Shown here piece after piece: positions 16,212 through 25,615 of a DNA stretch of 64,000 nucleotides. Each line of letters begins with the position of its first letter. The first letter of the stretch is position 1. The position numbers and the translations under genes are program-made. Source of the DNA: Shimwellia blattae DSM 4481 = NBRC 105725 (GTDB lineage: Bacteria; Pseudomonadota; Gammaproteobacteria; Enterobacterales; Enterobacteriaceae). The stretch is taken from NCBI RefSeq assembly GCF_000262305.1, contig NC_017910.1:434001-498000 (forward strand), in the 5' to 3' direction. Below the pieces are notes generated by a model. That model saw only the letters and a list, made by a program, of their open reading frames with translations, did no database searches and had not been told where the DNA came from.

Positions 16212-16613
16212 CTAGCAGTGTCTCTCTGATGAAAACGCATTGGTTAACCATTCAATGTCGTCACCGGTGAAGGCTACCACATCAAATCGACAATCCACAG
16301 TCTCAAAGCTCCCATTGTGACGGGCAAGCCACAGACTGGCGGTGTGTAATAATTTGCGCTGTTTAACCGGGGTCACGCTGGCAGCGGCGCCGCCGAAGGC
16401 ATTGCTCTTGCGGTAGCGAACTTCCACAAAAACCAGCGTTCCCCCCTGGCGCATAATCAGATCAATCTCACCCCGGCGGCCGGATACATTGGCGGCAACA
16501 AACGCCAGCCCCTGGCGTTCCAGCCAGCGGCGGGCACGCTGTTCGTAATCCGCGCCTTGCTGGCGGCGGCCTACATGGCGGAGATTATCTGCCCACTCTG
16601 GTAACGCAGCCAT
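16212..16613 (-). CDS. yraN: UPF0102 endonuclease-like protein YraN
   Basis: A 133-residue protein with a restriction-endonuclease-like fold. The conserved core RGEIDLIMRQGGTLVFVEVRYR carries the Glu..Asp...ExR residues of a PD-(D/E)XK-type site. Function in enterobacteria is not settled. The first 43 bases overlap the end of lpoA. Confidence 0.93.
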   Translation of the reverse strand: MAALPEWADNLRHVGRRQQGADYEQRARRWLERQGLAFVAANVSGRRGEIDLIMRQGGTLVFVEVRYRKSNAFGGAAASVTPVKQRKLLHTASLWLARHNGSFETVDCRFDVVAFTGDDIEWLTNAFSSERHC

Positions 16614-18640
16614 GTCAGCTTCCGGTCAATAACGCAATTCGCGTCGGCGCTTAATTCGCCGGTATTACCGCGAATGTGGAACCCCGGCACCTGGCGCATC
16701 TGGGCGAAGTTGTTTGCCAGGGTCCAGGCATCGGCCCCCATGGCGTACAGACGCGCCCGGTTATAGTCATGGCGGGTGGTGCTCAGCACTTGCTGCATCA
16801 GGCCCGGGTTCTCCCCGGCCAGTAACGGAATTTCGCTGTATTGCAGCCCTTCCATTTCCAGGCGGAAATCCGCACCGGTGCGTCTTTGTGAGCTGCGGGA
16901 GCTGGCATACAGCACGGCGTTACTGCGGCTGCCGGTGCGCATGGCAATCATCGGTTTGAGCAGTGCCACTTCCGGCTGGGTTGCCACAATATAGGCGGCA
17001 TCCACGGCGCCATCATCGCCGCTGGTTGCCCCATATACCGGGCTGCTGGTGCCGGACAGGGAGACCGGCGTACCGCTCAGGGCGATACCGGCACCGCTGT
17101 TAATGGCGCCGCGCAGTTCAGCTACGCTGCCAAAGCGCTGCTGGCGTACTGTGCCGCCCCCCAGTTGTACCCACTCCCGGGTGAAGGCTTCCGCCACGCG
17201 ATTACCCAGATCGCCGTGGGGCGCGAGGATAAGCGGGCTGCGCTGACCGGCCTGCCAGATACGATCCGCAGCGTTGCGGGCTTCATCTTCCGGGGATAAG
17301 GCGAAGTAGCAGATATTCGGGCGGTTTTCGATTTTGCCCGGCTGGTTCAGGGCCAGCACGTTCAGCGGGGTGTTGCTGGCGATAAGCTGCTCAACCTGGT
17401 TTTTCAGTAACGGGCCCACGATAAGCGATGCGCCATCCAGCCGGGCCTGTTCGATTATCTGGTTCAGGGGCTGGCTGTTGGTATCGTACACTTTCACATT
17501 TGCCACCGGGCCGGCAGGGGCAGGGGCGGGGGCCACCGGGGCAGGCGCTGGCTGGCTGGTCTCGCTACCGGCCACGCTGACCTGCGGCGTGACGGCGCGC
17601 TGGACAGGGGCTGCCTGCGGGGCTGTGTCTGGCTGTTCACCGGTCAGATCAGAGACTGACGCGGCAGACGGGCTGACAACGCCATCGTCGTTACTGGTCA
17701 GCTGGGTGATGTTGCTGGCCTGGGCGTGTTGCTGCGGATCGGTGGTGTCGTCTGCGGTGCTTACCGGCTGGGGGCTCAGGTTACCGCTGCGTGCGGCCAT
17801 AAAGCCCTGCTCTATGGTCTGGCCAAAAACGGCCGCCTGGCCGCTTAGGGGCAGCAGCAGCGCAATCTGTGTGGTGGAGGCCGGTTTAAAGCTCTGCACA
17901 CTGGCAAGCTGGGTTGGCAGCAGTTTTGCCCCCGGGTTTTGCGGGTAGCGGGTTTGCCAGTCTTTAATGGCGGCTTTCATCATGGCCGGATCGTTGCGGT
18001 TGATAAACCAGGTGTGTTGCAGATCCAGCCATCCCTGCAGGGTATTTTCATCCGCATTGATAACCAGCGCCTGGGCCTGCTGCTGGGTCATCCGGGCAAG
18101 GGTGTGCCAGGTGGCGTCGTGGTTTTTTTGCTGTTCTGCTGCCGGCAGCATTGGCTCCAGGGCGATCAGCGCCCGCAGGTGATCCAGGGTGGGCTTGCCC
18201 TCAGTGACGTTAACCTGTGCCTGCCAGTAGCGCCGCTGCTGGGCGGTACTCAGGTTTTGGGGGCTTATCTTCGCCAGCATTGCCGCTGCAGTGGGCCGAT
18301 CGCCCTGAGCCTGTGTTAATTCGGCATTGAGCAGGGCGGCTTCCTGCTGTTGTTCAGCGGTGAGCTGGCCGGGGAGTTGCCGGAACAGGGTGACCGCCTG
18401 CTGGGTTTTCCCTTCACCCAGCAATGCACGAATGGCGAGTAATTGCCAGGTGGTCTTGGTATCATTCGTGGCCTGCTGCATCTGTTGCAGGTAGTAGCCG
18501 GAGTTCGCCTGCGCCTGCCCCTGCAGGTGGGTGGCGCTTTCGTCTGTGGTACGGGTGCCGCAGCCGGCAAATACAAGCGCTGCCAGTAAAACAGGCACGC
18601 AGCGCCCGGCTTTAGAACGTGAAAAGTTTGACGGTACCAT
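16571..18640 (-). CDS. lpoA: Penicillin-binding protein activator LpoA
   Basis: A 689-residue outer-membrane lipoprotein that activates PBP1a. Signal peptide with lipobox VFAGC near residue 27, a TPR-like N-terminal domain to about 260, then a periplasmic-binding-protein-like C-terminal domain. The C-terminal domain is interrupted by a low-complexity Pro/Ala/Ser/Thr/Gln segment (about 290-410), which E. coli also has in shorter form. It is divergent from rsmI with 61 bases between the start codons, and heads the lpoA-yraN-diaA-dolP run. Confidence 0.95.
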   Translation of the reverse strand: MVPSNFSRSKAGRCVPVLLAALVFAGCGTRTTDESATHLQGQAQANSGYYLQQMQQATNDTKTTWQLLAIRALLGEGKTQQAVTLFRQLPGQLTAEQQQEAALLNAELTQAQGDRPTAAAMLAKISPQNLSTAQQRRYWQAQVNVTEGKPTLDHLRALIALEPMLPAAEQQKNHDATWHTLARMTQQQAQALVINADENTLQGWLDLQHTWFINRNDPAMMKAAIKDWQTRYPQNPGAKLLPTQLASVQSFKPASTTQIALLLPLSGQAAVFGQTIEQGFMAARSGNLSPQPVSTADDTTDPQQHAQASNITQLTSNDDGVVSPSAASVSDLTGEQPDTAPQAAPVQRAVTPQVSVAGSETSQPAPAPVAPAPAPAGPVANVKVYDTNSQPLNQIIEQARLDGASLIVGPLLKNQVEQLIASNTPLNVLALNQPGKIENRPNICYFALSPEDEARNAADRIWQAGQRSPLILAPHGDLGNRVAEAFTREWVQLGGGTVRQQRFGSVAELRGAINSGAGIALSGTPVSLSGTSSPVYGATSGDDGAVDAAYIVATQPEVALLKPMIAMRTGSRSNAVLYASSRSSQRRTGADFRLEMEGLQYSEIPLLAGENPGLMQQVLSTTRHDYNRARLYAMGADAWTLANNFAQMRQVPGFHIRGNTGELSADANCVIDRKLTWLRYQSGQIISAM

Positions 18641-18701
18641 ACTGTATCCAGTGTTATTTTTTACATGTGTTTAATTTTAAATCGGCAATACGGATGAAAC
18701 A

Positions 18702-19565
18702 ATGAAACAACTCGATTCGGTGGTGATATCTCCCAGCACGCTTTACATCGTTCCAACCCCGATCGGTAATCTGGGTGATATCACCCAACGGGCATTGTCT
18801 GTATTGCAATCCGTTGATCTTATTGCAGCAGAAGATACCAGACACACCGGCATACTTCTGCAGCATTTTGCGATCAGCGCCCGGCTTTTTGCCCTGCATG
18901 ACCATAATGAACAGCAAAAAGCACAGACCCTGCTGGCGAAGATCCGGGAAGGCCAGAGTATCGCTCTGGTGTCCGATGCGGGCACCCCGCTGATTAACGA
19001 TCCCGGTTACCACCTGGTGCGCACCTGCCGCGACGCCGGGATTAACGTGGTTCCGCTCCCCGGGGCCTGTGCGGCGATCACCGCACTCAGCGCTGCGGGG
19101 CTGCCGTCTGACCGCTTCTGCTATGAGGGGTTCTTACCGGCCAAATCAAAAAGCCGCTGCGATACCTTAAAATCCCTGGAGCAGGAGCCGCGTACGCTGA
19201 TTTTCTATGAGTCCACCCACCGTCTGCTGGACAGCCTGGCGGATATTGAAGCGGTGCTGGGGGGCGAGCGTTATGTGGTGCTGGCCCGCGAGCTGACAAA
19301 AACCTGGGAGTCGATTTACGGGGCACCGGTGGCGGAGCTTCTTGCGTGGGTTAAAGAAGATGAGAACCGCCGCAAGGGGGAGATGGTGCTTATCGTGGAG
19401 GGGTTTAAAGCGCAGGAGGAGACCCTGCCCGCAGATGCGCTGCGCACCCTGGCGTTATTGCAGGCGGAGCTGCCCCTGAAAAAAGCGGCGGCGCTGGCGG
19501 CAGAGATCCACGGGGTGAAGAAAAACGCCCTCTATAAATATGCCCTTGAGCAGCAGGGGAGCTGA
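18702..19565 (+). CDS. rsmI: 16S rRNA (cytidine-1402-2'-O)-methyltransferase RsmI
   Basis: A 287-residue tetrapyrrole-methylase-fold enzyme that 2'-O-methylates C1402 of 16S rRNA. The motif LYIVPTPIGNLGDITQRAL is at 14-32, AAEDTRHTGILLQHF and SDAGTPLINDPGYHLV follow, and RKGEMVLIVEG is near the C-terminus. The C-terminal SALPLKKAA-like extension (ELPLKKAAALAAEI) is typical of E. coli RsmI. The gene that follows, fic, starts 5 bases past the stop codon. Confidence 0.96.
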   Translation: MKQLDSVVISPSTLYIVPTPIGNLGDITQRALSVLQSVDLIAAEDTRHTGILLQHFAISARLFALHDHNEQQKAQTLLAKIREGQSIALVSDAGTPLINDPGYHLVRTCRDAGINVVPLPGACAAITALSAAGLPSDRFCYEGFLPAKSKSRCDTLKSLEQEPRTLIFYESTHRLLDSLADIEAVLGGERYVVLARELTKTWESIYGAPVAELLAWVKEDENRRKGEMVLIVEGFKAQEETLPADALRTLALLQAELPLKKAAALAAEIHGVKKNALYKYALEQQGS

Positions 19566-19569
19566 TCCT

Positions 19570-20613
19570 GTGAGCCGCTATCAGCCGCCGTTTACGGTAA
19601 CCGAAAACGTGATTAATCAGGTGGCTGAGTTTGGCGAATTGCTGGGGATCTGGTCTGTGCAGTCCGGCCGGGCATCTCCGCTGTTGCGTAAGGAAAACCG
19701 CATCCGGACTATACATGCCTCCCTGGCAATAGAGCATAACTCTCTGGAGCCCCATCAGATTACGGCCATTATGGAGGGGAAGCGGGTTGTCGCTCCCGTA
19801 AAGGATATTCAGGAGGTGCGTAATGCGATTGCCGCTTATGACAGCCTTCCGCGCTGGCAACCCTGGCGCTTGCGTGATGTCTTAACGGCCCACAGGTTAT
19901 TGATGGCGGGCCTGGTGGATGAGCCGGGCAAAATCAGGACCCGTGATGTGGGAATTTATCGCGGTCAGCATCTGGTGCATATGGCACCGCCAGCCTCTCA
20001 GGTTCCCCGCCTGATTGCGTCATTACTTCAGTGGCTGGAAACCACCAGTCTGCATCCTCTGGTTGCCAGCTGTATCTTTCACTACGAATTTGAGTTTATC
20101 CATCCTTTTACTGACGGCAATGGCAGGATGGGCAGGCTATGGCAAACGCTGATCCTGAGCCGCTGGCGCCCGGAGATGGCCTGGCTACCCGTAGAGACGT
20201 TGATCCACTATCAGCAAACGCGCTATTACCATGTGCTTAGTCAGTGTGATCAGGCCGGGGACTGCACGCCGTTTGTGGAGTTTATGCTCGGCAATCTAAT
20301 CAGCGCATTACGTGAAGGTATTGCTGCGGCATCAGATACAGGTGGCGCGATGCCGGAAGAAATGTCGGAAGAAATGTCGGAAGAAATGTCGGAAGAAATG
20401 TCGGAAGAAATGCCGCTGCAACTGACGGCGACGGAACAGAAAATGCTGGATATTTTCCGACAGCAGCCCCGGATTCAGGCCGTCGCGCTGGCCCCTTTGC
20501 TGAAGGTCAGCCCGCGCACCGTTGAGCGTTACATTCGTATACTCAGGCAAAAAGGCTGCCTGGAGCGGGTAGGGGCGCACAAAGGCGGGATGTGGCGGGT
20601 CATTGAAAAATAA
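19570..20613 (+). CDS. Fic-family AMP transferase with C-terminal helix-turn-helix
   Basis: A 347-residue Fic-domain protein. The full catalytic motif HPFTDGNGRMGRL lies at 178-190. An N-terminal SLAIEHN (51-57) stands where class II Fic proteins have the inhibitory (S/T)xAIEGN helix; the inhibitory Glu is present but Gly is His. The Fic core is joined by an acidic linker of five MPEE/MSEE repeats (261-280) to a C-terminal winged-helix segment (about 285-347, VSPRTVERYIRIL). Such proteins AMPylate targets and may bind DNA; the target here is unknown. I chose GTG 19570 (VSRYQPPF), which has AGGGGAG about 8 bases upstream, over ATG 19540 inside rsmI. Not present at this site in E. coli. Confidence 0.88.
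   Translation: MSRYQPPFTVTENVINQVAEFGELLGIWSVQSGRASPLLRKENRIRTIHASLAIEHNSLEPHQITAIMEGKRVVAPVKDIQEVRNAIAAYDSLPRWQPWRLRDVLTAHRLLMAGLVDEPGKIRTRDVGIYRGQHLVHMAPPASQVPRLIASLLQWLETTSLHPLVASCIFHYEFEFIHPFTDGNGRMGRLWQTLILSRWRPEMAWLPVETLIHYQQTRYYHVLSQCDQAGDCTPFVEFMLGNLISALREGIAAASDTGGAMPEEMSEEMSEEMSEEMSEEMPLQLTATEQKMLDIFRQQPRIQAVALAPLLKVSPRTVERYIRILRQKGCLERVGAHKGGMWRVIEK
20350..20409 (+). repeat. Five tandem 12-bp in-frame repeats in the fic gene
   Basis: The unit ATGTCGGAAGAA occurs five times (the first copy has ATGCCG), encoding M(P/S)EE. Since 12 is a multiple of 3, copy-number change would alter linker length without breaking the frame. Confidence 0.92.
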
Positions 20614-20622
20614 TGCACAAAC

Positions 20623-20649
20623 CACCGCAGGGTGTGTGGGCCTGCGGTG
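20623..20649 (-). terminator. Hairpin between fic and garD
   Basis: A 9-bp stem (caccgcagg / cctgcggtg) with a 9-base loop in the convergent gap between fic and garD. The T-run is weak, so termination is only likely. Confidence 0.4.
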
Positions 20650-20663
20650 ATCTCCGGTGTGGA

Positions 20664-22235
20664 TCAGGTAACCGGTGCCGGGTTAAAGACGGCCAGCTGG
20701 TTATGCAGCCCCCACCGATCCGAGAAGGTTTTTTTGCGCCCGCTGGCCACATCCAGGATAAATTCAAATAACTTCAGGCCCACATCTTCAATGCTCTCTT
20801 CGCCGGTGGCGATGGTGCCGGCGTTGATGTCCATTAAGTCAAACCAGCGGTTGGCCAGCTCCGTGCGGGTGGCCATTTTAATGACCGGTACGGCAGCCAG
20901 ACCATAAGGGGTGCCGCGACCGGTGGTAAAGACCTGCACCGTAATGCCGGAGGCCAGTTGCTGGGTGCCGCAGACAAAATCGCTGGCCGGGGTGGCTGCA
21001 AAGATAAGGCCGCGTTTTGTCGGGCGCTGGCCCGGGGAGAGCACCTCCACAATGGCGCTCTTGCCGGATTTGGCAATCGAGCCGAGCGCTTTTTCCACCA
21101 CGTTAGCCAGGCCGCCTTTTTTATTCCCCGGGGAGGGGTTGGCGCTGCGGTCCGTTTTTCCCATGTCGAGATAGTTATCGTACCAGGCCATCTCTTCCAG
21201 CAGGCGCTTACCCACGCTTTCATCAATGGCGCGCGGGGTCAGCAGGTGGATAGCGTCCCGTACTTCAGTGACTTCAGAAAACATCACCGTGGCCCCGCAG
21301 CGCACCAGCAGATCAGAGGCGTAGCCCACCGCCGGGTTGGCCGTTACGCCGGAGAACGCATCACTACCGCCGCACTGCATGCCGACCACCAGTTCAGAGG
21401 CCGGGCAGGTCTCGCGTTGCCGGGCGTTGAGTTTTTCCAGGTGGCGGCGGGCCACATGCAGAATATCCTCCACCATGGCGCGAAAGCCCACATGGTGCTC
21501 ATCCTGCAGGCGCACAATGCTGGCTGAATCTGGTGCTATGGGTTGTATATCGTCGGTGCCCTTTAACAGCCGTTCTGGCTGTAGCTTTTCACAGCCCAGG
21601 CCAATCACCATTACTTCCCCGCCGAAGTTAGGGTTGAGCGCAATATTATGAATCGTGCGGATGGGCACCACGGCTGCCGGTGCGTTAATGGCAACACCGC
21701 AACCGTATAAGTGATTCAGGCCCACCACCCCGTCGACATTGGGGTAGTCAGGCAGCAGGTCGCGCTCAATTATCCGGATCACGTAGTCCACGACCCCGGC
21801 CACGCAATGTACGCTGGTGGTGATCCCCAGCAGATTTTTAGTGCCGACGCTGCCGTCTGCGTTGCGGTAACCTTCAAAGGTATAGCCTTCTAAGGGGGGG
21901 AGCGGCTCCGGCACCCGGGTTGCCAGGGGCAGGGTTTCCAGCGGGGGCGCTACCGGCAGCTCCACCAGCGATTCATCTATCCAGGCGCCGCGTGGGATAT
22001 CCCGCACCGCATAGCCAATAATCTCACCGTAGCGCACAATGTTGCCCCGGGCCGGGATAGCCTCCAGGGCGACTTTGTGCCCCTGGGGAATGTGTTCGGT
22101 CAGCGTGAGGCCATCCGGAAAACGCGTGCCCGCTTTCAGGCCGTTATCATTAACGATGATCGCCACATTGTCGGTATCGTGAACTTTAATATAAAACGCT
22201 GCGGGTGAGTCCTGTCGGATGTCGATATTAGCCAT
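20664..22235 (-). CDS. garD: Galactarate dehydratase GarD
   Basis: A 523-residue dehydratase (E. coli length) converting galactarate to 5-keto-4-deoxy-D-glucarate. It has the UxaA/GarD family layout: a small SAF-like N-terminal domain (to about 100), then the large domain with GLGCEKLQPERLL, VGMQCGGSDAFSGVTANPAVG and NPSPGNKKGGLANVVEKALG. A paralogue, uxaA, lies at 36782. It is transcribed alone, divergent from garL-garR across a 491-base gap. Confidence 0.96.
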   Translation of the reverse strand: MANIDIRQDSPAAFYIKVHDTDNVAIIVNDNGLKAGTRFPDGLTLTEHIPQGHKVALEAIPARGNIVRYGEIIGYAVRDIPRGAWIDESLVELPVAPPLETLPLATRVPEPLPPLEGYTFEGYRNADGSVGTKNLLGITTSVHCVAGVVDYVIRIIERDLLPDYPNVDGVVGLNHLYGCGVAINAPAAVVPIRTIHNIALNPNFGGEVMVIGLGCEKLQPERLLKGTDDIQPIAPDSASIVRLQDEHHVGFRAMVEDILHVARRHLEKLNARQRETCPASELVVGMQCGGSDAFSGVTANPAVGYASDLLVRCGATVMFSEVTEVRDAIHLLTPRAIDESVGKRLLEEMAWYDNYLDMGKTDRSANPSPGNKKGGLANVVEKALGSIAKSGKSAIVEVLSPGQRPTKRGLIFAATPASDFVCGTQQLASGITVQVFTTGRGTPYGLAAVPVIKMATRTELANRWFDLMDINAGTIATGEESIEDVGLKLFEFILDVASGRKKTFSDRWGLHNQLAVFNPAPVT

Positions 22236-22726
22236 TGTCCAGTATTCTCCAGATATTTCTCTGCGGGAATCATTAATGAAATTGCGCTGATTATTATTCC
22301 CCGGGTGTGTTCCGGTCTGGCGAAATAATGTCAGCCGGTAAAAAATAAAAGTGTGACAAAGATCGGCTTATCTGCCTGCCTCTTTGGTCACCGGGCCGGT
22401 GGATGAGTGAACTGTGCACCAGAGCCCATAAAAGTGGGCGTATGATGATAAAATTAGTTGTTTTTACGTTTATTATTGTGCATGTGCACAATGCCAGATG
22501 TCCGGTGGCTTATTATAATTTCTACCGGACAAAATAAGCGGGGCAGTAAATAAAACATTATTTAAACATTATTATAAAGGGTCGCAGTTATTGCCGGTGA
22601 GTCAATATTGATTCATGGCTATTAAAAGATACCGGGAAATAATAATGTTTTATTTCTGTCTCCAGGGTTACCGGTACGTTTGCGCATTAATGGCCGGTCA
22701 ATAAGAGGAAATCTAAGGTTAATATG
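22236..22726. other. garD-garL divergent intergenic region
   Basis: A 491-base AT-rich stretch without a credible gene. It must hold the promoters for garD (-) and garLR (+). The one clear symmetric element is the palindrome at 22475-22492. In E. coli the garPLRK and garD promoters respond to the activator CdaR; no CdaR site can be assigned by eye. Confidence 0.6.
22475..22492. promoter_or_regulatory. 18-bp palindrome in the garD-garL gap
   Basis: ATTGTGCA and TGCACAAT are perfect 8-bp inverted arms separated by TG. The position between the divergent gar transcripts suggests an operator, possibly for CdaR or another regulator. Identity is not established. Confidence 0.5.
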
Positions 22727-23497
22727 ATGAATAACAACGTATTTCCCAATAAGTTTAAGGCAGCGCTTGGTGCCCGCCACACACAGATCGGCTGCTGGTC
22801 TGCCCTGGCCAACCCGATTTCAACAGAGGTACTGGGGCTGGCCGGGTTTGACTGGATTGTGCTGGATGGCGAGCACGCCCCGAACGATTTAACCACCTTT
22901 GTGCCGCAACTGATGGCGCTGAGCGGCAGCCACAGTGCGCCGGTTGTCCGGGTGCCCACCAATGAGCCGATTATTATTAAGCGTATGCTGGATATCGGTT
23001 TTTATAACTTCCTGATCCCGTTTGTGGAGAGCGCGGAAGATGCCCGGCGGGCGGTGGCTTCGGTTATGTATCCGCCCCGGGGGATCCGCGGCGTGTCCGT
23101 GTCGCACCGCAGCAACTGCTATGGCACCGTGCCGGACTATTTCCAGAAGGTGAATGACAACATTACCGTGCTGGTACAAATCGAGAGCCAGCAGGGCGTT
23201 GACAATATTGATGCCATTGCCGCGACTGACGGGGTTGACGGGATATTTGTTGGCCCGGGGGATCTTTCTGCCGCGCTGGGCTACCTTGGCAACCCTTCTC
23301 ATCCTGACGTGCAGCAGTGCATTCAGCATATTTTTGCCCGGGCCAAAGCGCACGGTAAGCCCTCCGGGATCCTGGCGCCGGTAGAGGCCGATGCGCGCCG
23401 CTATCTGGAATGGGGGGCCACCTTTGTGGCCGTGGGCAGCGACCTGGGGATTTTCCGCACTGCCACGCAGAAACTGTGTGACCAGTTTAAAAAGTAA
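22727..23497 (+). CDS. garL: 5-keto-4-deoxy-D-glucarate aldolase GarL
   Basis: A 256-residue class II HpcH/HpaI-family aldolase splitting 5-keto-4-deoxy-D-glucarate into pyruvate and tartronate semialdehyde. Family motifs: FDWIVLDGEHAPND (about 43-56), RVPTNEPIIIKRMLDIG, FLIPFVESAEDA, QIESQQGVDNIDAIA and DGIFVGPGDLSAALG. The second of two adjacent ATGs gives the E. coli N-terminus MNNNVFPNKFKAAL. garP, which precedes garL in E. coli, is absent. garR follows 30 bases downstream. Confidence 0.95.
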   Translation: MNNNVFPNKFKAALGARHTQIGCWSALANPISTEVLGLAGFDWIVLDGEHAPNDLTTFVPQLMALSGSHSAPVVRVPTNEPIIIKRMLDIGFYNFLIPFVESAEDARRAVASVMYPPRGIRGVSVSHRSNCYGTVPDYFQKVNDNITVLVQIESQQGVDNIDAIAATDGVDGIFVGPGDLSAALGYLGNPSHPDVQQCIQHIFARAKAHGKPSGILAPVEADARRYLEWGATFVAVGSDLGIFRTATQKLCDQFKK

Positions 23498-23527
23498 TCT
23501 TCAACTGCATTGATAAAGGAACAGGCT

Positions 23528-24418
23528 ATGACAATGAAAGTGGGCTTTATTGGTCTTGGGATCATGGGCAAGCCGATGAGCAAAAACCTGATCAAGGCCG
23601 GTTACTCACTGGTGGTGCTGGATCGCAATTCCCAGTCAGTGGCTGAGCTTACCGGGGCCGGAGCCCAGGCGCTGGCTACGCCAGAAGCGATTGCGCAGCA
23701 GTGCGATGTGATTATTACCATGCTGCCAAACTCCCCACAGGTAAAAGAAGTGGCCCTGGGTGAGAACGGCATTATCTGCGGGGCGAAACCGGGCCTGACG
23801 CTGATTGATATGAGCTCTATTGCGCCACTGGCGAGCCGCGAAATCAGCGAAGCGCTGAAGGCGAAAGGCGTGGATATGCTGGATGCGCCGGTGAGCGGTG
23901 GTGAACCGAAGGCGATTGATGGCACCTTGTCTGTCATGGTGGGGGGCGATAAAGCGGTATTCGATAAATACTACCCGCTGATGAAAGCGATGGCGGGCTC
24001 CGTGGTGCACACCGGGGAGATCGGGGCCGGTAACGTAACGAAACTGGCAAACCAGGTGATTGTGGCCCTGAATATTGCCGCCATGTCGGAAGCGCTGGTG
24101 CTGGCAACCAAAGCCGGTGTTAACCCGGATCTGGTGTATCAGGCTATTCGCGGCGGCCTGGCGGGCAGCACCGTGCTGGATGCGAAAGCGCCGATGGTGA
24201 TGGAGCGGAACTTTAAGCCGGGCTTCCGTATTGATCTGCACATTAAGGATCTGGCTAATGCGCTGGATACCTCTCACGGTGTGGGCGCGCAGTTACCGCT
24301 GACGGCCGCCGTAATGGAGATGATGCAGGCGCTGCGGGCCGATGGCCTGGGGACGGCGGACCACAGTGCGCTGGCGTGCTATTACGAGAAGCTGGCGAAG
24401 TGCGAAGTCACTAAGTAA
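23528..24418 (+). CDS. garR: Tartronate semialdehyde reductase GarR
   Basis: A 296-residue beta-hydroxyacid dehydrogenase reducing tartronate semialdehyde to D-glycerate with NAD(P)H. The Rossmann motif GFIGLGIMGKPMSKNL is near the start, then VSGGEPKAIDGTLSVMVGG and the catalytic-region GNVTKLANQVIV. The ATG at 23528 has AAGGA about 8 bases upstream; the upstream ATG at 23510 adds only six residues. garK (glycerate kinase), the next gene in E. coli, is missing, and rnpB begins 50 bases downstream. Confidence 0.96.
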   Translation: MTMKVGFIGLGIMGKPMSKNLIKAGYSLVVLDRNSQSVAELTGAGAQALATPEAIAQQCDVIITMLPNSPQVKEVALGENGIICGAKPGLTLIDMSSIAPLASREISEALKAKGVDMLDAPVSGGEPKAIDGTLSVMVGGDKAVFDKYYPLMKAMAGSVVHTGEIGAGNVTKLANQVIVALNIAAMSEALVLATKAGVNPDLVYQAIRGGLAGSTVLDAKAPMVMERNFKPGFRIDLHIKDLANALDTSHGVGAQLPLTAAVMEMMQALRADGLGTADHSALACYYEKLAKCEVTK

Positions 24419-24432
24419 TTGGGCCATCAGGC

Positions 24433-24461
24433 GTGACAGCTGGGGGGAAACCCACTATACT
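24433..24461 (+). promoter_or_regulatory. rnpB promoter
   Basis: A -35 GTGACA (24433-24438) and a -10 TATACT (24456-24461) are separated by 17 bases, with the RNA start 8 bases after the -10. The spacing and sequence match the strong E. coli rnpB promoter, including a G-rich spacer. Confidence 0.8.
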
Positions 24462-24468
24462 GCGCGCC

Positions 24469-24847
<379 letters not shown>

Positions 24848-24854
24848 CTCTTTA

Positions 24855-24879
24855 AAAAACCCCGCTCCGGCGGGGTTTT
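24855..24879 (+). terminator. rnpB terminator
   Basis: A CCCCGC-TCCG-GCGGGG hairpin is followed by TTTT directly after the rnpB 3' end. Confidence 0.9.
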
Positions 24880-25214
24880 GCTTTTTGTGAAAAACCCTCT
24901 GCACTCCCTGTTCTTCTGCCACTCTTCAGACGACGTTCTGAGGGATTTCTGCCGGTTATTTTTATCCGGGCGGGAAGGTTTAGCGCGCAACCATTAAACG
25001 CGGCAAACAGGTTGACAGCTGAAATAACTAATTGCGTAACTAACTTATTTCGCTGATTTAATGTGATTTGTCATTATTTCGTGTTTATAAATGACCGGGT
25101 TCACATTTTTTATGCTGGGAGTGAGATTATTCCTGGGGTATTGATGACGCGCAATTCTCAGACCGGCATTAGCGGTTAAACAGGCGGCATAAAGTCACTA
25201 CGGCGCCTACTCTA
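24880..25214. other. Gene-free region after rnpB
   Basis: A 335-base stretch where garK would lie in E. coli. No open frame with a credible start and no recognisable garK remnant was found. The AT-rich second half probably contains the promoter of the secreted protein gene at 25215. Confidence 0.5.
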
Positions 25215-25568
25215 ATGATTATCAGATTATTTCTACTTACCTTTTTATCTCTCCCTGTTGCTGCACATGCACTTAACTTTGAATCAACAGATCTGAAACT
25301 TGTCTGCCCGCAGCGCGGCAATGTGGAGATCACCCTGCATCGCTATAACCATGCCTCTGAACAGTGGGGTAAACATTTTGCGGTAGGGGCAGGACACACC
25401 CGCCACGGTGATCTGGAGTTTGTCCGGTTTACCAACGGGGATGTGTTTATTCACCTCAATGCGACCGACGAGTACCTGTTCCGCTATGCGGGGCAGAATA
25501 AATCGTTCCACTGCCGCAAAATTTCTGAACGCCCGGCAACGCCGTGGCAGCCTGATCGTATCGTCTGA
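25215..25568 (+). CDS. Unrecognised small secreted protein
   Basis: A 117-residue protein starting with a clear Sec signal peptide (hydrophobic residues 3-17, likely cleavage after AAHA, 19). The mature part of about 98 residues has two cysteines (Cys31 and Cys99 region, FHCRK) that could form a disulfide, and is rich in His and aromatic residues. I do not recognise the family. It is monocistronic between rnpB and the convergent yhaL-like gene. The start has no strong ribosome binding site, so expression level is uncertain. Confidence 0.65.
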   Translation: MIIRLFLLTFLSLPVAAHALNFESTDLKLVCPQRGNVEITLHRYNHASEQWGKHFAVGAGHTRHGDLEFVRFTNGDVFIHLNATDEYLFRYAGQNKSFHCRKISERPATPWQPDRIV

Positions 25569-25581
25569 CGGGGAAACAAAA

Positions 25582-25603
25582 ACCGCCAGCGTGGGCTGGC
25601 GGT
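25582..25603 (-). terminator. Terminator of yhaK-yhaL
   Basis: A perfect 9-bp stem (accgccagc / gctggcggt) with a GTGG loop is followed on the minus strand by TTTTTGTTT. It lies past the end of the yhaL-like gene. Confidence 0.85.
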
Positions 25604-25615
25604 GGCGTGGTGGGA

